Positions 23,944 through 34,227 of a stretch of 64,000 nt of DNA are shown here, in pieces (position 1 is the first letter of the stretch; each line of letters starts with the position of its first letter). Source of the stretch: Klenkia terrae (GTDB lineage: Bacteria; Actinomycetota; Actinomycetes; Mycobacteriales; Geodermatophilaceae); the NCBI RefSeq assembly GCF_900491935.1, contig NZ_UEXK01000004.1, positions 2,460,745-2,524,744 of the forward strand, written 5' to 3'. Below the pieces are notes generated by a model. The model was not told the origin of the DNA, searched no databases, and saw nothing but the letters and a program-made list of their open reading frames with translations. The position numbers were made by a program, and so were the translations under genes.

Positions 23944-25098
23944 GTGGAGTTCGCCGAGAAGCCGGAGCTGCAGGCCCTGCGCGAGACCGTGGGGCAGATC
24001 GCCGCCCGCTACGGCAGCACCTACTACGTGGAGCGCGCTGCGAAGCACGAGCCGCTCACCGAGCTCTGGGCGGACCTGGCCAAGGCCGGCTTCATCGGGA
24101 TCAACGTGCCCGAGGAGTACGGCGGCGGGGGCGGCGGCCTGGTCGAGCTGGCGATCGTCTGCGAGGAGATCGCCGCCCAGGGCTGCCCGATGCTGCTGCT
24201 CCTGGTGTCCGCGGCCATCTCGGCCGAGGTCATCACCCGGTTCGGCGACGACGAGCAGAAGCAGCGCTGGCTGCCCGGCCTGGCCGACGGCACGTCCAAG
24301 GTGGTCTTCGCGATCACCGAGCCCGGCGCCGGATCCAACAGCCACCAGCTCGCCACCAGCGCCCGCCGCGACGGCGACGACTGGCTGATCTCGGGCACGA
24401 AGTACTACATCTCCGGCGTCGACGAGGCGCAGGCGCTCATGGTGGTGGCCCGCACCGGCACCGACGAGGTGACCGGCAAGGCGCAGATGTCGCTGTTCCT
24501 GGTGCCCACCGACGCCCCGGGGCTGGTGGCCCAGCCGTTGCCGGTGGACGCGATGCTGCCCGAGCGGCAGTTCACCCTGTTCTTCGACGACGTCCGGGTC
24601 GGCCCGGAGATGGTGGTCGGCGAGGTGGGGGCCGGGTTCGCGCAGGTGTTCCACGGGCTCAACCCCGAGCGGATCACCGGTGCGGCCCTCTGCGTGGGCA
24701 TCGCGCGGTTCGCGCTGGCCAAGGCTGCGGACTACGCCAACCAGCGCACCGTCTGGAAGGCCCCGATCGGCAGCCACCAGGGCGTGTCCCACCCCCTCGC
24801 CAAGGCCGCCATCGAGACCGAGCTGGCCGCGCTGATGACCCGCAAGGCCGCCTGGGCGCACGACTCCGGCGTCCCGGCGGGGGAGGCCTCGAACATGGCC
24901 AAGTACGCCGCCGCCGAGGCCGCGCTCGGGGCCGTGGACGCCGCGATCCAGACCCACGGCGGCAACGGTCTGTCCACCGAGTACGGCCTGGTGCCCTACT
25001 GGGGGCTGGCCCGGTTGCTGCGGATCGCCCCGGTGAACCGGGAGATGGTCCTCAACTTCGTCGCCCAGCACACCCTCGGCCTGCCCCGCTCGTACTGA
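23944..25098 (+). CDS. Acyl-CoA dehydrogenase, isovaleryl/citronellyl-CoA-like
   Basis: 384 aa flavoprotein (FAD) that introduces the alpha-beta double bond in an acyl-CoA. The FAD motif FAITEPGAGSNSHQLATSA is intact. The C-terminal position that holds the catalytic Glu in medium-chain enzymes reads RIAPVNREMVLNF and lacks it. Instead E242 in the helix-G sequence HGLNPERITGAAL aligns with the catalytic base of isovaleryl-CoA and long-chain dehydrogenases (GLDLER). That favours a branched substrate, as for LiuA or AtuD. GTG 23944 has GGAG 8 bases upstream. It is the first gene of a tightly packed operon. Electrons would pass to ETF, not encoded nearby. Confidence 0.9.
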   Translation: MEFAEKPELQALRETVGQIAARYGSTYYVERAAKHEPLTELWADLAKAGFIGINVPEEYGGGGGGLVELAIVCEEIAAQGCPMLLLLVSAAISAEVITRFGDDEQKQRWLPGLADGTSKVVFAITEPGAGSNSHQLATSARRDGDDWLISGTKYYISGVDEAQALMVVARTGTDEVTGKAQMSLFLVPTDAPGLVAQPLPVDAMLPERQFTLFFDDVRVGPEMVVGEVGAGFAQVFHGLNPERITGAALCVGIARFALAKAADYANQRTVWKAPIGSHQGVSHPLAKAAIETELAALMTRKAAWAHDSGVPAGEASNMAKYAAAEAALGAVDAAIQTHGGNGLSTEYGLVPYWGLARLLRIAPVNREMVLNFVAQHTLGLPRSY

Positions 25099-25108
25099 GG
25101 AGCCCGCG

Positions 25109-26700
25109 ATGCCCACCCCCCTGCAGGACAACCTGGTGCACCGGGTCAACGTCGGCGACACCCTCACCCGCACCGCCGACCGGCTGCCGGACAAGGTCGC
25201 GGTCGTCGACGGGGACCGGCGGATCACCTACCGCGAGCTGGACGACTGGACCGACCGGCTGGCCCGCGGGCTGGTCGACCGCGGCTACGCCCCCGGCGAC
25301 TCGCTGGCCCTGGCCTCGGGCAACAGCGCCGAGTTCCTCGCCGTCTACTACGCCTGCGCCAAGGCCGGCGTCGTCTGCGTGCCGCTCAACCTGGGCTGGC
25401 GCCCCGACGAGGCGGGCTACGTCCTCGGGCACGCCGGCGTCCGCGGGGTCGTGGTCGAGACCCAGCTCGCCGACTGGGTGGGTCAGGCCCTCGACGGTCT
25501 GGACGGCGTCACCGACGTCGTCGTCGCCCCCGGCACGGGAGGACCGGTGCCGGAGACCCTCGCCGGGCGGACCACCGTGACGACGGCCGCGTTCGAGGGC
25601 GCCGCCGGTCCGGTCGAGGAGCTGGTCGAGGACCGGGCGCCGGTCACCTACCTCTACACGTCGGGCACGACGTCGGCGCCCAAGGGCGTGGTGGGCAACC
25701 ACGTGGCCGTCGTCGTGGAGTCGCTGACCATGGCGCTGGAGGCGCGCTGGACCGACGACGACCGGTTCGTCGCGATGATGCCGATGTTCCACACCGCCCA
25801 GCTCAACTGCTTCTGCACCCCCGCGGTGATCCTGGGCGCGACGCTGGTCGTGCACCGCGGCTTCGACGCCGACCGGCTGCTGGACACCATCGAGTCCGAG
25901 CGGATCACCCAGGTGTTCGGGCTGCCGATGATGCTCCGGGCCCTCACCGAGCGCCCCGACATCGCCGACCGCGACCTGTCCACGCTGCGCCGGGCCTGCT
26001 ACGCGATGGCGCCGATGCCCGAGTCGCAGCTGCGCCGGGCGATCGAGGTCCTCGGCTGCGAGCTCTTCCTGCTCTTCGGGCAGACCGAGATGAGCCCCAC
26101 CACCACCCTCTTCCGGCCCGAGCACCAGCTCACCCACGCCGGCGCGGTCGGCACCCCCACCGTCAGCGTCCGGGTGGCGCTGATGGGCCCGGACGGCGAG
26201 CGGGTGGCCCCCGGCGAGGAGGGCGAGATCGTCTACCGCAGCCCGCAGGCGCTCACCGGCTACCTGCACGACGAGGCCGCCACCGAGGCCGCGTTCGCCG
26301 GGGGCTGGTTCCACTCCGGGGACATCGGCCGCTTCGACGACGACGGTGTGCTCTGGTTCGCCGACCGCTCCAAGGACGTGATCAAGACCGGCGGGGAGAA
26401 CGTCGCCTCGATCGAGGTGGAGAGGGCGCTGTACGCCGCGGACCCCCGGATCGCCGAGGTCGTCGCCGTCGGCCTGCCGCACGAGCGCTGGACCGAGGCG
26501 ATCACCGCCGTGGTCGTCGCCCAGCCCGGGGCGGTCATCGACGAGGCCGAGCTGCTCGCCGCCGTCCGCACCCGGCTGGACGGCTACAAGGTGCCCAAGG
26601 CCGTCGTCGTGCTGCCCGACCTGCCCCGGACCTCCACCGGGAAGGTGCAGAAGAACGTGCTCCGCCAGCGGCTGGCCGACCACTACGCCGAGGGGACCCG

Positions 26701-26704
<4 letters not shown>
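25109..26704 (+). CDS. Acyl-CoA synthetase (AMP-forming)
   Basis: 531 aa, second ligase of this locus. Motifs: TYLYTSGTTSAPKGVVGNH (about 175), LFGQTEMSPTTTLF (about 318), GWFHSGDIGRFDDDG, DRSKDVIKTGGENVAS and the C-terminal lysine in RTSTGKVQKNVLRQ (about 513). It resembles caiC/crotonobetaine-CoA-ligase-like and AtuH-type enzymes. ATG 25109 has GAGGAG 7 bases upstream and lies 10 bases after the dehydrogenase stop. Its last four bases overlap the carboxyltransferase start (ATGA). With the divergent ligase it gives the locus two activation enzymes, perhaps for different acids of one pathway. Confidence 0.9.
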
Positions 26705-28328
<1,624 letters not shown>

Positions 28329-28332
<4 letters not shown>

Positions 28333-30320
28333 GCGCGATGCCGAACCGTCCGCCGATCACCAAGCTGCTCGTGGCCAACCGCGGGGAGATCGCGCTGCGG
28401 GTCATGCGCACCGCCCGCGAGATGGACGTCGCCACCGTCGCGGTCTTCTCCGACCCCGACGCCGACGCCCCGTTCGTGCACGCCGCCGACGAGGCCGTCC
28501 GGCTGCCGGGGGCGAGCCCGGCCGACACCTACCTGCGCGGGGACCTGGTCATCGCCGCGGCGCTGGCCACCGGCGCCCAGGCGGTGCACCCCGGCTACGG
28601 GTTCCTGTCCGAGAACGCCGGGTTCGCCCGGGACTGCGCGGCCGCCGGTCTGGTCTTCGTCGGCCCGACCCCCGAGGCGATCGACGCGATGGGCTCCAAG
28701 ACCGCGGCCAAGGAGCTGATGGCCGCCGCGGGGGTGCCGGTGCTGCCCGGCGTCGTCGTGGGCGAGGACGTCACCGACCTGCCCGCGCAGGCCGCCGGCA
28801 TCGGCTACCCGGTGCTGGTCAAGGCCGCGTTCGGCGGGGGTGGCCGGGGCATGCGGATCGTCGCCGGCCCGGACGAGCTCCTGGACGCCGTCGACAGCGC
28901 CCGCCGGGAGGCGGTCTCGGCGTTCGGCGACGGGACGGTGTTCCTGGAGCGCTACGTCGAGCGGCCCCGGCACGTCGAGGTCCAGGTCGTCGGGGACACC
29001 CACGGCACGGTGGTGCACCTGTTCGAGCGCGAGTGCTCGATCCAGCGCCGCTACCAGAAGGTGCTGGAGGAGGCGCCGTCCCCGGCGGTGGACGACGCGC
29101 TGCGCGCCCAGCTGGGCGCGGCCGCGATCGCCGCCGCCCAGGCCATCGGGTACGTCGGCGCGGGCACGGTCGAGTTCGTGCTCGCCCCCGACGGCGACTT
29201 CTTCTTCCTCGAGGTCAACACCCGGCTGCAGGTCGAGCACCCGGTGACGGAGCTGGTGACCGGCCTGGACCTGGTCCGGGTCCAGCTGCAGGTCGCCGAG
29301 GGGCTACCGCTGCCCCCGGAGGTGCTCGACGCCCGGGTCACCGGGCACGCGATCGAGGCCCGGCTCAACGCCGAGGACGTCCCGGCCGGGTACCTGCCGG
29401 TCACCGGCACCGTGCACCGGTTCGCCGTCCCCGCCCTGCCCGGGGTCCGGGTCGACAGCGGCGTTGCCGACGGCTCGGTGGTCGGCGTGCACTACGACTC
29501 GATGCTGGCCAAGGTGATCGCGCACGGCGCCACCCGGGACGAGGCCTGCCGCCGGCTGGCCCGCGCGCTGGCCGAGACCCGGGTGCACGGCCTCACCACC
29601 AACCGGGACCTGCTGGTCGCCGTGCTGCGCGAGCCCGAGTTCCGGGCCGGCGAGATCGACACCGGCTACCTGGGCCGGCACCCCGAGCTGACGTCCCCTG
29701 CCGTGGACGCCGACGTCCTCGCCCGGCACGCCGCGGCCGCGGTGCTGGCCGACCAGGCGGCCCGCCGGGACGCCGCCCGGGTGCAGCGCCCGGTGCCCAC
29801 CGGCTGGCGGAACGTGCCCAGCGGCGACCAGGTCGCGGTCCTCGCGCACGGGGACGACGAGCTGGAGGTCCGCTACCGGCGCACCCGGGACGGCTGGCGG
29901 GTGGCGGTCGGGGACACCCGGCTCGCCGTCGAGGCGGTGGACGCGACACCGGAGCGGGTCGTGCTCACCGTGGACGGGGTCCGCCGGTCGCTGGCCGTGC
30001 ACCGGGTCGGGGACGACGTCTTCGTGGACGGGCCGGGCGGCTCGACGTCGTTCACCGAGCGGCCGCGCTTCCCTGAGCCGGGCAGCCAGGCCGGGGAGGG
30101 GTCGCTGCTGGCACCCATGCCCGGCACCGTCGTCCGGGTCGCGGTGGCCGAGGGCGAGTCCGTGACCGCGGGGCAGACCGTGCTGGTGCTGGAGGCGATG
30201 AAGATGGAGCACGTGGTGGCCGCACCCACCGACGGCGTGGTCGGCGAGCTGCAGGCCGTCGTCGGCGACACCGTGGACACCGGAGCCGTGCTGGCCGTCG
30301 TGACGGCGGTGGAGGCATGA
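28329..30320 (+). CDS. Acyl-CoA carboxylase, biotin carboxylase + BCCP (alpha) subunit
   Basis: 663 aa. Biotin carboxylase domain 1-450: KLLVANRGEIALRVMRTARE, the ATP-grasp glycine loop VKAAFGGGGRGMRIV, ERYVERPRHVEVQVVGD, and FLEVNTRLQVEHPVTE. A linker follows, then a C-terminal biotinyl domain with the biotinylated K625 in VLEAMKMEHVVAAP. This fused layout is that of MccA/LiuD/AtuF. The start overlaps the beta-subunit stop (GTG 28329 within ATGTGA); an ATG at 28338 is a possible alternative. It ends in an ATGA overlap with the hydratase gene. The alpha-beta adjacency gives a complete two-gene carboxylase. Confidence 0.92.
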
Positions 30321-31081
30321 GCGGGGTGGTCACCTACGAGGTGGTGCGCCGGGTCGCCTGGCTGACCATCGACCGGCCCGAGGCCCGCAACGCGCTGTCC
30401 GCCGAGGTCCGCCGCCTGCTGACCGAGGGCTTCGAGCGGTTCGCCGCCGACGAGGACGCCGCGGTCCTGGTGCTCACCGGCACCGGGGACAAGGCGTTCT
30501 GCGCCGGCGGCGACCTGCGGGAGATGGCCGACACGGCGCTGACCGTGCCGCCGCCGGACTTCGTGCCCCAGCCCGGCCGGACCATCGAGCTCACCAAGCC
30601 GGTGGTCGCCGCGGTGAACGGGATCGCCTACGGCGGGGGGTTCCTGCTGGCCCAGCAGTGCGACCTGGTGCTGGCCGCCGAGCACGCCCGGTTCGCCGTC
30701 AGCGAGGCCAAGGTCGGCCGTGGGGCGCCGTGGGCCGCGCCGCTGTCCTGGCTGGTGCCGCCGCGGGTCGCCATGCAGCTGCTGGTCACCGGTGACCCGA
30801 TCTCCGCCCAGCGGGCCAGGGAGGTCGGCCTGGTCAACGAGGTCCACCCCGCCGCGGAGCTGCACGACGCCGCACAGGCGCTGGGGGAGCGGATCGCGGC
30901 CAACGCGCCGCTGTCGGTCGCCGCGGCCAAGCAGACCGTGCGGCTGATGGCGGCCGACCGGTTCGCCGAGGCCTACGCCGCGGCGGAGGCCCTGTGGGGC
31001 CCGGTCTACCTCTCCGCGGACGCCCAGGAGGGCCCGGCCGCGTTCCGGGACAAGCGCACCCCGGTCTGGACCGGCCGCTGA
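30317..31081 (+). CDS. Enoyl-CoA hydratase/isomerase (crotonase) family
   Basis: 254 aa crotonase. The oxyanion-hole strands are GTGDKAFCAGGDLREMAD (about 57) and PVVAAVNGIAYGGGFLLAQQCDLVLAAE (about 95). Of the two catalytic Glu positions of classical hydratases, the second (SEAKVGRGAPWAAPLSWL) is not in the standard form, as in methylglutaconyl-CoA and isohexenylglutaconyl-CoA hydratases (LiuC/AtuE). It follows the carboxylase with an ATGA overlap and precedes the TIGR03084 gene with TGATG, so it is in the heart of the operon. Expected reaction: hydration of the carboxylated glutaconyl-CoA-type product. Confidence 0.88.
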   Translation: MSGVVTYEVVRRVAWLTIDRPEARNALSAEVRRLLTEGFERFAADEDAAVLVLTGTGDKAFCAGGDLREMADTALTVPPPDFVPQPGRTIELTKPVVAAVNGIAYGGGFLLAQQCDLVLAAEHARFAVSEAKVGRGAPWAAPLSWLVPPRVAMQLLVTGDPISAQRAREVGLVNEVHPAAELHDAAQALGERIAANAPLSVAAAKQTVRLMAADRFAEAYAAAEALWGPVYLSADAQEGPAAFRDKRTPVWTGR

Positions 31082-31866
31082 TGGCCGCCGACATGGCCGC
31101 GTTGACCGCGGACCTGGCCGCCGAGTCCGCCGACCTGGACCGGGTGCTGGCCGCCCTGCCGGACGACGCCTGGTCCACCGCCACCCCGGCCGCCGGCTGG
31201 TCGGTCGCCGACCAGGTGGTGCACCTGGCCCACTTCGACGAGACCGCCACCGCGGCCGCCGTCGACCCCGACCGGTTCCGCGCCGAGGCCGCGGCGCTGA
31301 TGGCGCACGGCGACGACTTCACCGAGGTGGTGGCCCGGGCCAACCGCGGCCGGTCGCCCGCGGACCTGCTGGGCTGGCTGCGCTCGGCGCGGGCGGAGTA
31401 CCTGCGGGTCTTCGCCGCCCTGGAGCCCGGGACGACGCTGCCCTGGTACGGCCCGCCGATGAGCGCGGCCTCCTCGGTGACCGCCCGGCTGATGGAGACC
31501 TGGGCGCACGGCCAGGACGTCGTCGACGCCGTCGGTGCCCGCCGCGAGCCCACGTCACGGCTGCGGAACGTCGCGCACCTCGGCGTCGCCACCCGCGGCT
31601 GGAGCTCCCGGGTGCACGGCGAGGAGCCGTCGTCCGTACCGGTCCGGGTCGAGCTCACCGCCCCCGACGGCACCGTCTGGACCTGGGGCCCGGACGACGC
31701 CGCCGACCGGGTCACCGGACCGGCGCTGGACTTCTGCCTCCTCGTCACCCAGCGCCGGCACCGCGCCGACCTCGACCTGACCGCCACCGGCCCGGTCGCC
31801 GACCACTGGCTGGACCTCGCGCAGGCCTTCGCCGGCCCGCCCGGCCCCGGGAGGGCACCCGCATGA
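31081..31866 (+). CDS. TIGR03084-family protein, DinB/mycothiol-isomerase fold
   Basis: 261 aa. The N-terminal four-helix part resembles the mycothiol-dependent maleylpyruvate isomerase/DinB fold, with the metal-binding pattern H (DQVVHLAHFDETA, about 42) ... H (METWAHGQDVVDA, about 143). The C-terminal third carries a strand-rich region (VPVRVELTAPDGTVWTWGPDD). The family is actinobacterial, of unproven function, and is often encoded beside AtuA-type genes, as here. One may guess a metal- or thiol-dependent step on an intermediate. ATG 31081 overlaps the preceding TGA by one base, and its own stop overlaps atuA by four. Confidence 0.82.
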   Translation: MAADMAALTADLAAESADLDRVLAALPDDAWSTATPAAGWSVADQVVHLAHFDETATAAAVDPDRFRAEAAALMAHGDDFTEVVARANRGRSPADLLGWLRSARAEYLRVFAALEPGTTLPWYGPPMSAASSVTARLMETWAHGQDVVDAVGARREPTSRLRNVAHLGVATRGWSSRVHGEEPSSVPVRVELTAPDGTVWTWGPDDAADRVTGPALDFCLLVTQRRHRADLDLTATGPVADHWLDLAQAFAGPPGPGRAPA

Positions 31867-33626
31867 CCGCGCCCCGCCGACCCGTCCGGATCGCCAACTG
31901 CTCCGGCTTCTACGGCGACCGGCTCGCCGCCGCCCGGGAGATGGTCGAGGGCGGGCCGATCGACGTCCTCACCGGGGACTACCTGGCCGAGCTGACCATG
32001 CTCATCCTCTACAAGGCCCGGCAGAAGGACCCCGACGCCGGCTTCGCCCGTACCTTCCTCGGCCAGCTCGAGGAGGTGCTGGGCACCTGCCTGGACCGCG
32101 GCATCAAGGTGGTCAGCAACGCCGGCGGGCTGAACCCGGCCGGCCTGACCACCCAGATCGGCGCGCTCGCCGAGCGGCTCGGGCTGCACCCGAGGGTCGC
32201 GTACGTGCACGGCGACGACCTGCTGCCGCGGCTGCCGCAACTGCTGGCCGACGGCGTGGACCTGGCGCACCTGGACACCGGGCAGCGGCTGGCCGAGGCC
32301 GGGGTCGACCCGGTCTCGGCGAACGCCTACCTCGGCGGCTGGGGCATCGCCGAGGCGCTCACCGCCGGGGCGGACGTCGTGGTCACCGGCCGGGTGACCG
32401 ACGCATCGGTCGTCGTCGGGCCGGCGGCGTGGTGGCACGGCTGGTCGCGCACCGACTGGGACGCCCTGGCGGGTGCGGTGGCCGCAGGCCACGTCGTCGA
32501 GTGCGGTCCGCAGGCGTGCGGGGGCAACTACGCATTCCTCGAGGAGGTCGTGGACCGCCGGTACCCGGGGTTCCCGATCGCCGAGGTCGCCGCCGACGGG
32601 TCCAGCGTGATCACCAAGCACGCCGACACCGGTGGGCTGGTCTCGGTCGGCACGGTCACCGCCCAGCTGCTCTACGAGATCGACTCCCCGGTCTACGCCA
32701 ACCCCGACGTCGTCGCCGACTTCGGCACCTGCGAGCTGACCCAGCAGGGGCCGGACCGGGTGCTGATCTCGGGCACCCGCGGGTCGGCGCCCTCGGACCA
32801 GCTGAAGGTCGCGCTGAACCACCTGGGGGGCTACCGCAACACCATGACCCTGGTGCTGACCGGTCTGGACCTGGCGGAGAAGGCGGCCTGGGCCGAGGCC
32901 GAGCTGTTCGGCATCCTCGGCGGCCGGGACTCCTTCGCCGACACCGACGTCTCCCTGCTCCGCTTCGACACCCCCGATGCGCCGACCAACGTGCAGGCCA
33001 CCGCCCACCTGCGGATCACGGTCAAGGACGGCGACCGGCAGAAGGTCGGCCGGCGGTTCTCCGACGCCACCATGCAACTGGCCCTGGGCGGCTACGCCGG
33101 CTTCCACACCACCACGCCGCCGACCTCGGAGAGCGCCTACGGCGTCTACTGGCCGGCGCTGGTGCCCCGTGACCTCGTCGAGCACGTCGTCGTGCTCCCC
33201 GACGGCGGGTCCCGCGTCGTCGAGCACCCGCCCGCGGGGCCGCCGTCGGCGCCGGCGGAGGTCCCCGTGCCCGGCTGGTCCGCCGACGGCCCCACCGAGC
33301 GGGTGCCGCTGGGCCGGCTGGTCGGGGCGCGGTCCGGGGACAAGGGCGGCAACGCCAACGTCGGCCTCTGGGCCCGCGACGACGAGACCTGGGCCTGGCT
33401 GGCCGCGACGATGACCGTCGAGCGGTTCCGGGAGCTGCTGCCCGAGGCCGAGGGGCTCGCCGTCCGCCGGTTCGAGCTGCCGCACCTGCGCGCGCTCAAC
33501 CTGGTCGTCGTCGGGCTGCTCGGCGAGGGCGTGGCCTCGGCGACCCGACCGGACCCGCAGGCCAAGGGCCTGGGGGAGTACCTGCGGTCCCGGACGCTCG
33601 AGGTGCCGGTCAGACTGCTGCGGTGA
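31863..33626 (+). CDS. atuA: AtuA-family (DUF1446) acyclic terpene utilization protein
   Basis: 587 aa. Family landmarks: the N-terminal RIANCSGFYGDRLAAAREMVEGGPIDVLTGDYLAEL region (seen in two parts), VVSNAGGLNPAGLTTQI, YLGGWGIAEALTAGADVVVTGRVTDASV, ECGPQACGGNYAFLEEV and the C-terminal LGRLVGARSGDKGGNANVGLWAR, which forms a second small domain. AtuA is required for citronellol/geraniol growth in Pseudomonas, but its reaction is unproven. Homologues occur with acyl-CoA carboxylase genes in many actinomycetes. Coupled to the preceding gene by ATGA. The length agrees with AtuA proteins that include the C-terminal domain. Confidence 0.9.
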   Translation: MTAPRRPVRIANCSGFYGDRLAAAREMVEGGPIDVLTGDYLAELTMLILYKARQKDPDAGFARTFLGQLEEVLGTCLDRGIKVVSNAGGLNPAGLTTQIGALAERLGLHPRVAYVHGDDLLPRLPQLLADGVDLAHLDTGQRLAEAGVDPVSANAYLGGWGIAEALTAGADVVVTGRVTDASVVVGPAAWWHGWSRTDWDALAGAVAAGHVVECGPQACGGNYAFLEEVVDRRYPGFPIAEVAADGSSVITKHADTGGLVSVGTVTAQLLYEIDSPVYANPDVVADFGTCELTQQGPDRVLISGTRGSAPSDQLKVALNHLGGYRNTMTLVLTGLDLAEKAAWAEAELFGILGGRDSFADTDVSLLRFDTPDAPTNVQATAHLRITVKDGDRQKVGRRFSDATMQLALGGYAGFHTTTPPTSESAYGVYWPALVPRDLVEHVVVLPDGGSRVVEHPPAGPPSAPAEVPVPGWSADGPTERVPLGRLVGARSGDKGGNANVGLWARDDETWAWLAATMTVERFRELLPEAEGLAVRRFELPHLRALNLVVVGLLGEGVASATRPDPQAKGLGEYLRSRTLEVPVRLLR

Positions 33627-33639
33627 CCGGGGGCCCGCG

Positions 33640-34227
33640 ATGAGCAGCAGCGAGGGGGTGCGCACCCGCGACCCGGACCGGCGGGTGCGGATCCTGCGGG
33701 CGGCCACCTCGCTGCTGGCCGAGCGCGGCTTCCACGGCGTCTCGATGGCCGACATCGGCGGCGCCGCGGGCATCGTGGGGTCCGGGGTCTACCGGCACTT
33801 CGACAGCAAGTCCGCCGTGCTCGTCGCGCTGCTGGACGAGGTCATGGACCGGCTGCTGCGGACCGCGTCGGACGCCGCCGGCTCGGGCCGGGACGAGCGC
33901 GAGGTGCTGGCCGACCTGGTCCGCGGCCAGGTGCTCTTCGCCGTCGACGACCGGGCGCTGCTGCAGCTCTACCAGCGCGAGGTGCACAGCCTGCCCGACA
34001 CCGACCGGCGTCGGCTGCGCCGTTCGCAGCGGCACTACGTCGAGGAGTGGGTGCACGTGCTGCTCGAGCTGCGCCCAGAGCTGACCGACGGCGTCGCCCG
34101 CGCCTGCGTGCACGCCGCCATCGGCGCCGTCCAGTCGGTCGCCACGTACGACGGCGGCCTGCCCCGGGACGACGTGGTCGACCTGCTCACCCGGGCGGCC
34201 TACGCCTGCCTCGGCGTCGCGCCGTGA
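33640..34227 (+). CDS. TetR-family regulator of the atu-like operon
   Basis: 195 aa. The helix-turn-helix is clear: ILRAATSLLAERGFHGVSMADIGGAAGIVGSGVYRHFDSKSAVL, here in order as helix 1, turn and recognition helix ending YRHF. The C-terminal ligand domain (LLQLYQREVHSLPDTDRRRLRRSQRHYV) resembles the FadR/KstR2-like acyl-CoA-responsive group. It begins 13 bases after atuA on the same strand, so it is made with the operon it probably represses, like AtuR. The candidate operators are the two repeats at 23808 and 23913. Its stop overlaps the next gene (GTGA). Confidence 0.87.
   Translation: MSSSEGVRTRDPDRRVRILRAATSLLAERGFHGVSMADIGGAAGIVGSGVYRHFDSKSAVLVALLDEVMDRLLRTASDAAGSGRDEREVLADLVRGQVLFAVDDRALLQLYQREVHSLPDTDRRRLRRSQRHYVEEWVHVLLELRPELTDGVARACVHAAIGAVQSVATYDGGLPRDDVVDLLTRAAYACLGVAP

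Noticed and set aside
30834-33773. Leftward reading frame of 979 codons opposite the hydratase, TIGR03084 and atuA genes
   Set aside because: Same antisense artefact; the opposite-strand genes have intact family motifs and coupled starts.
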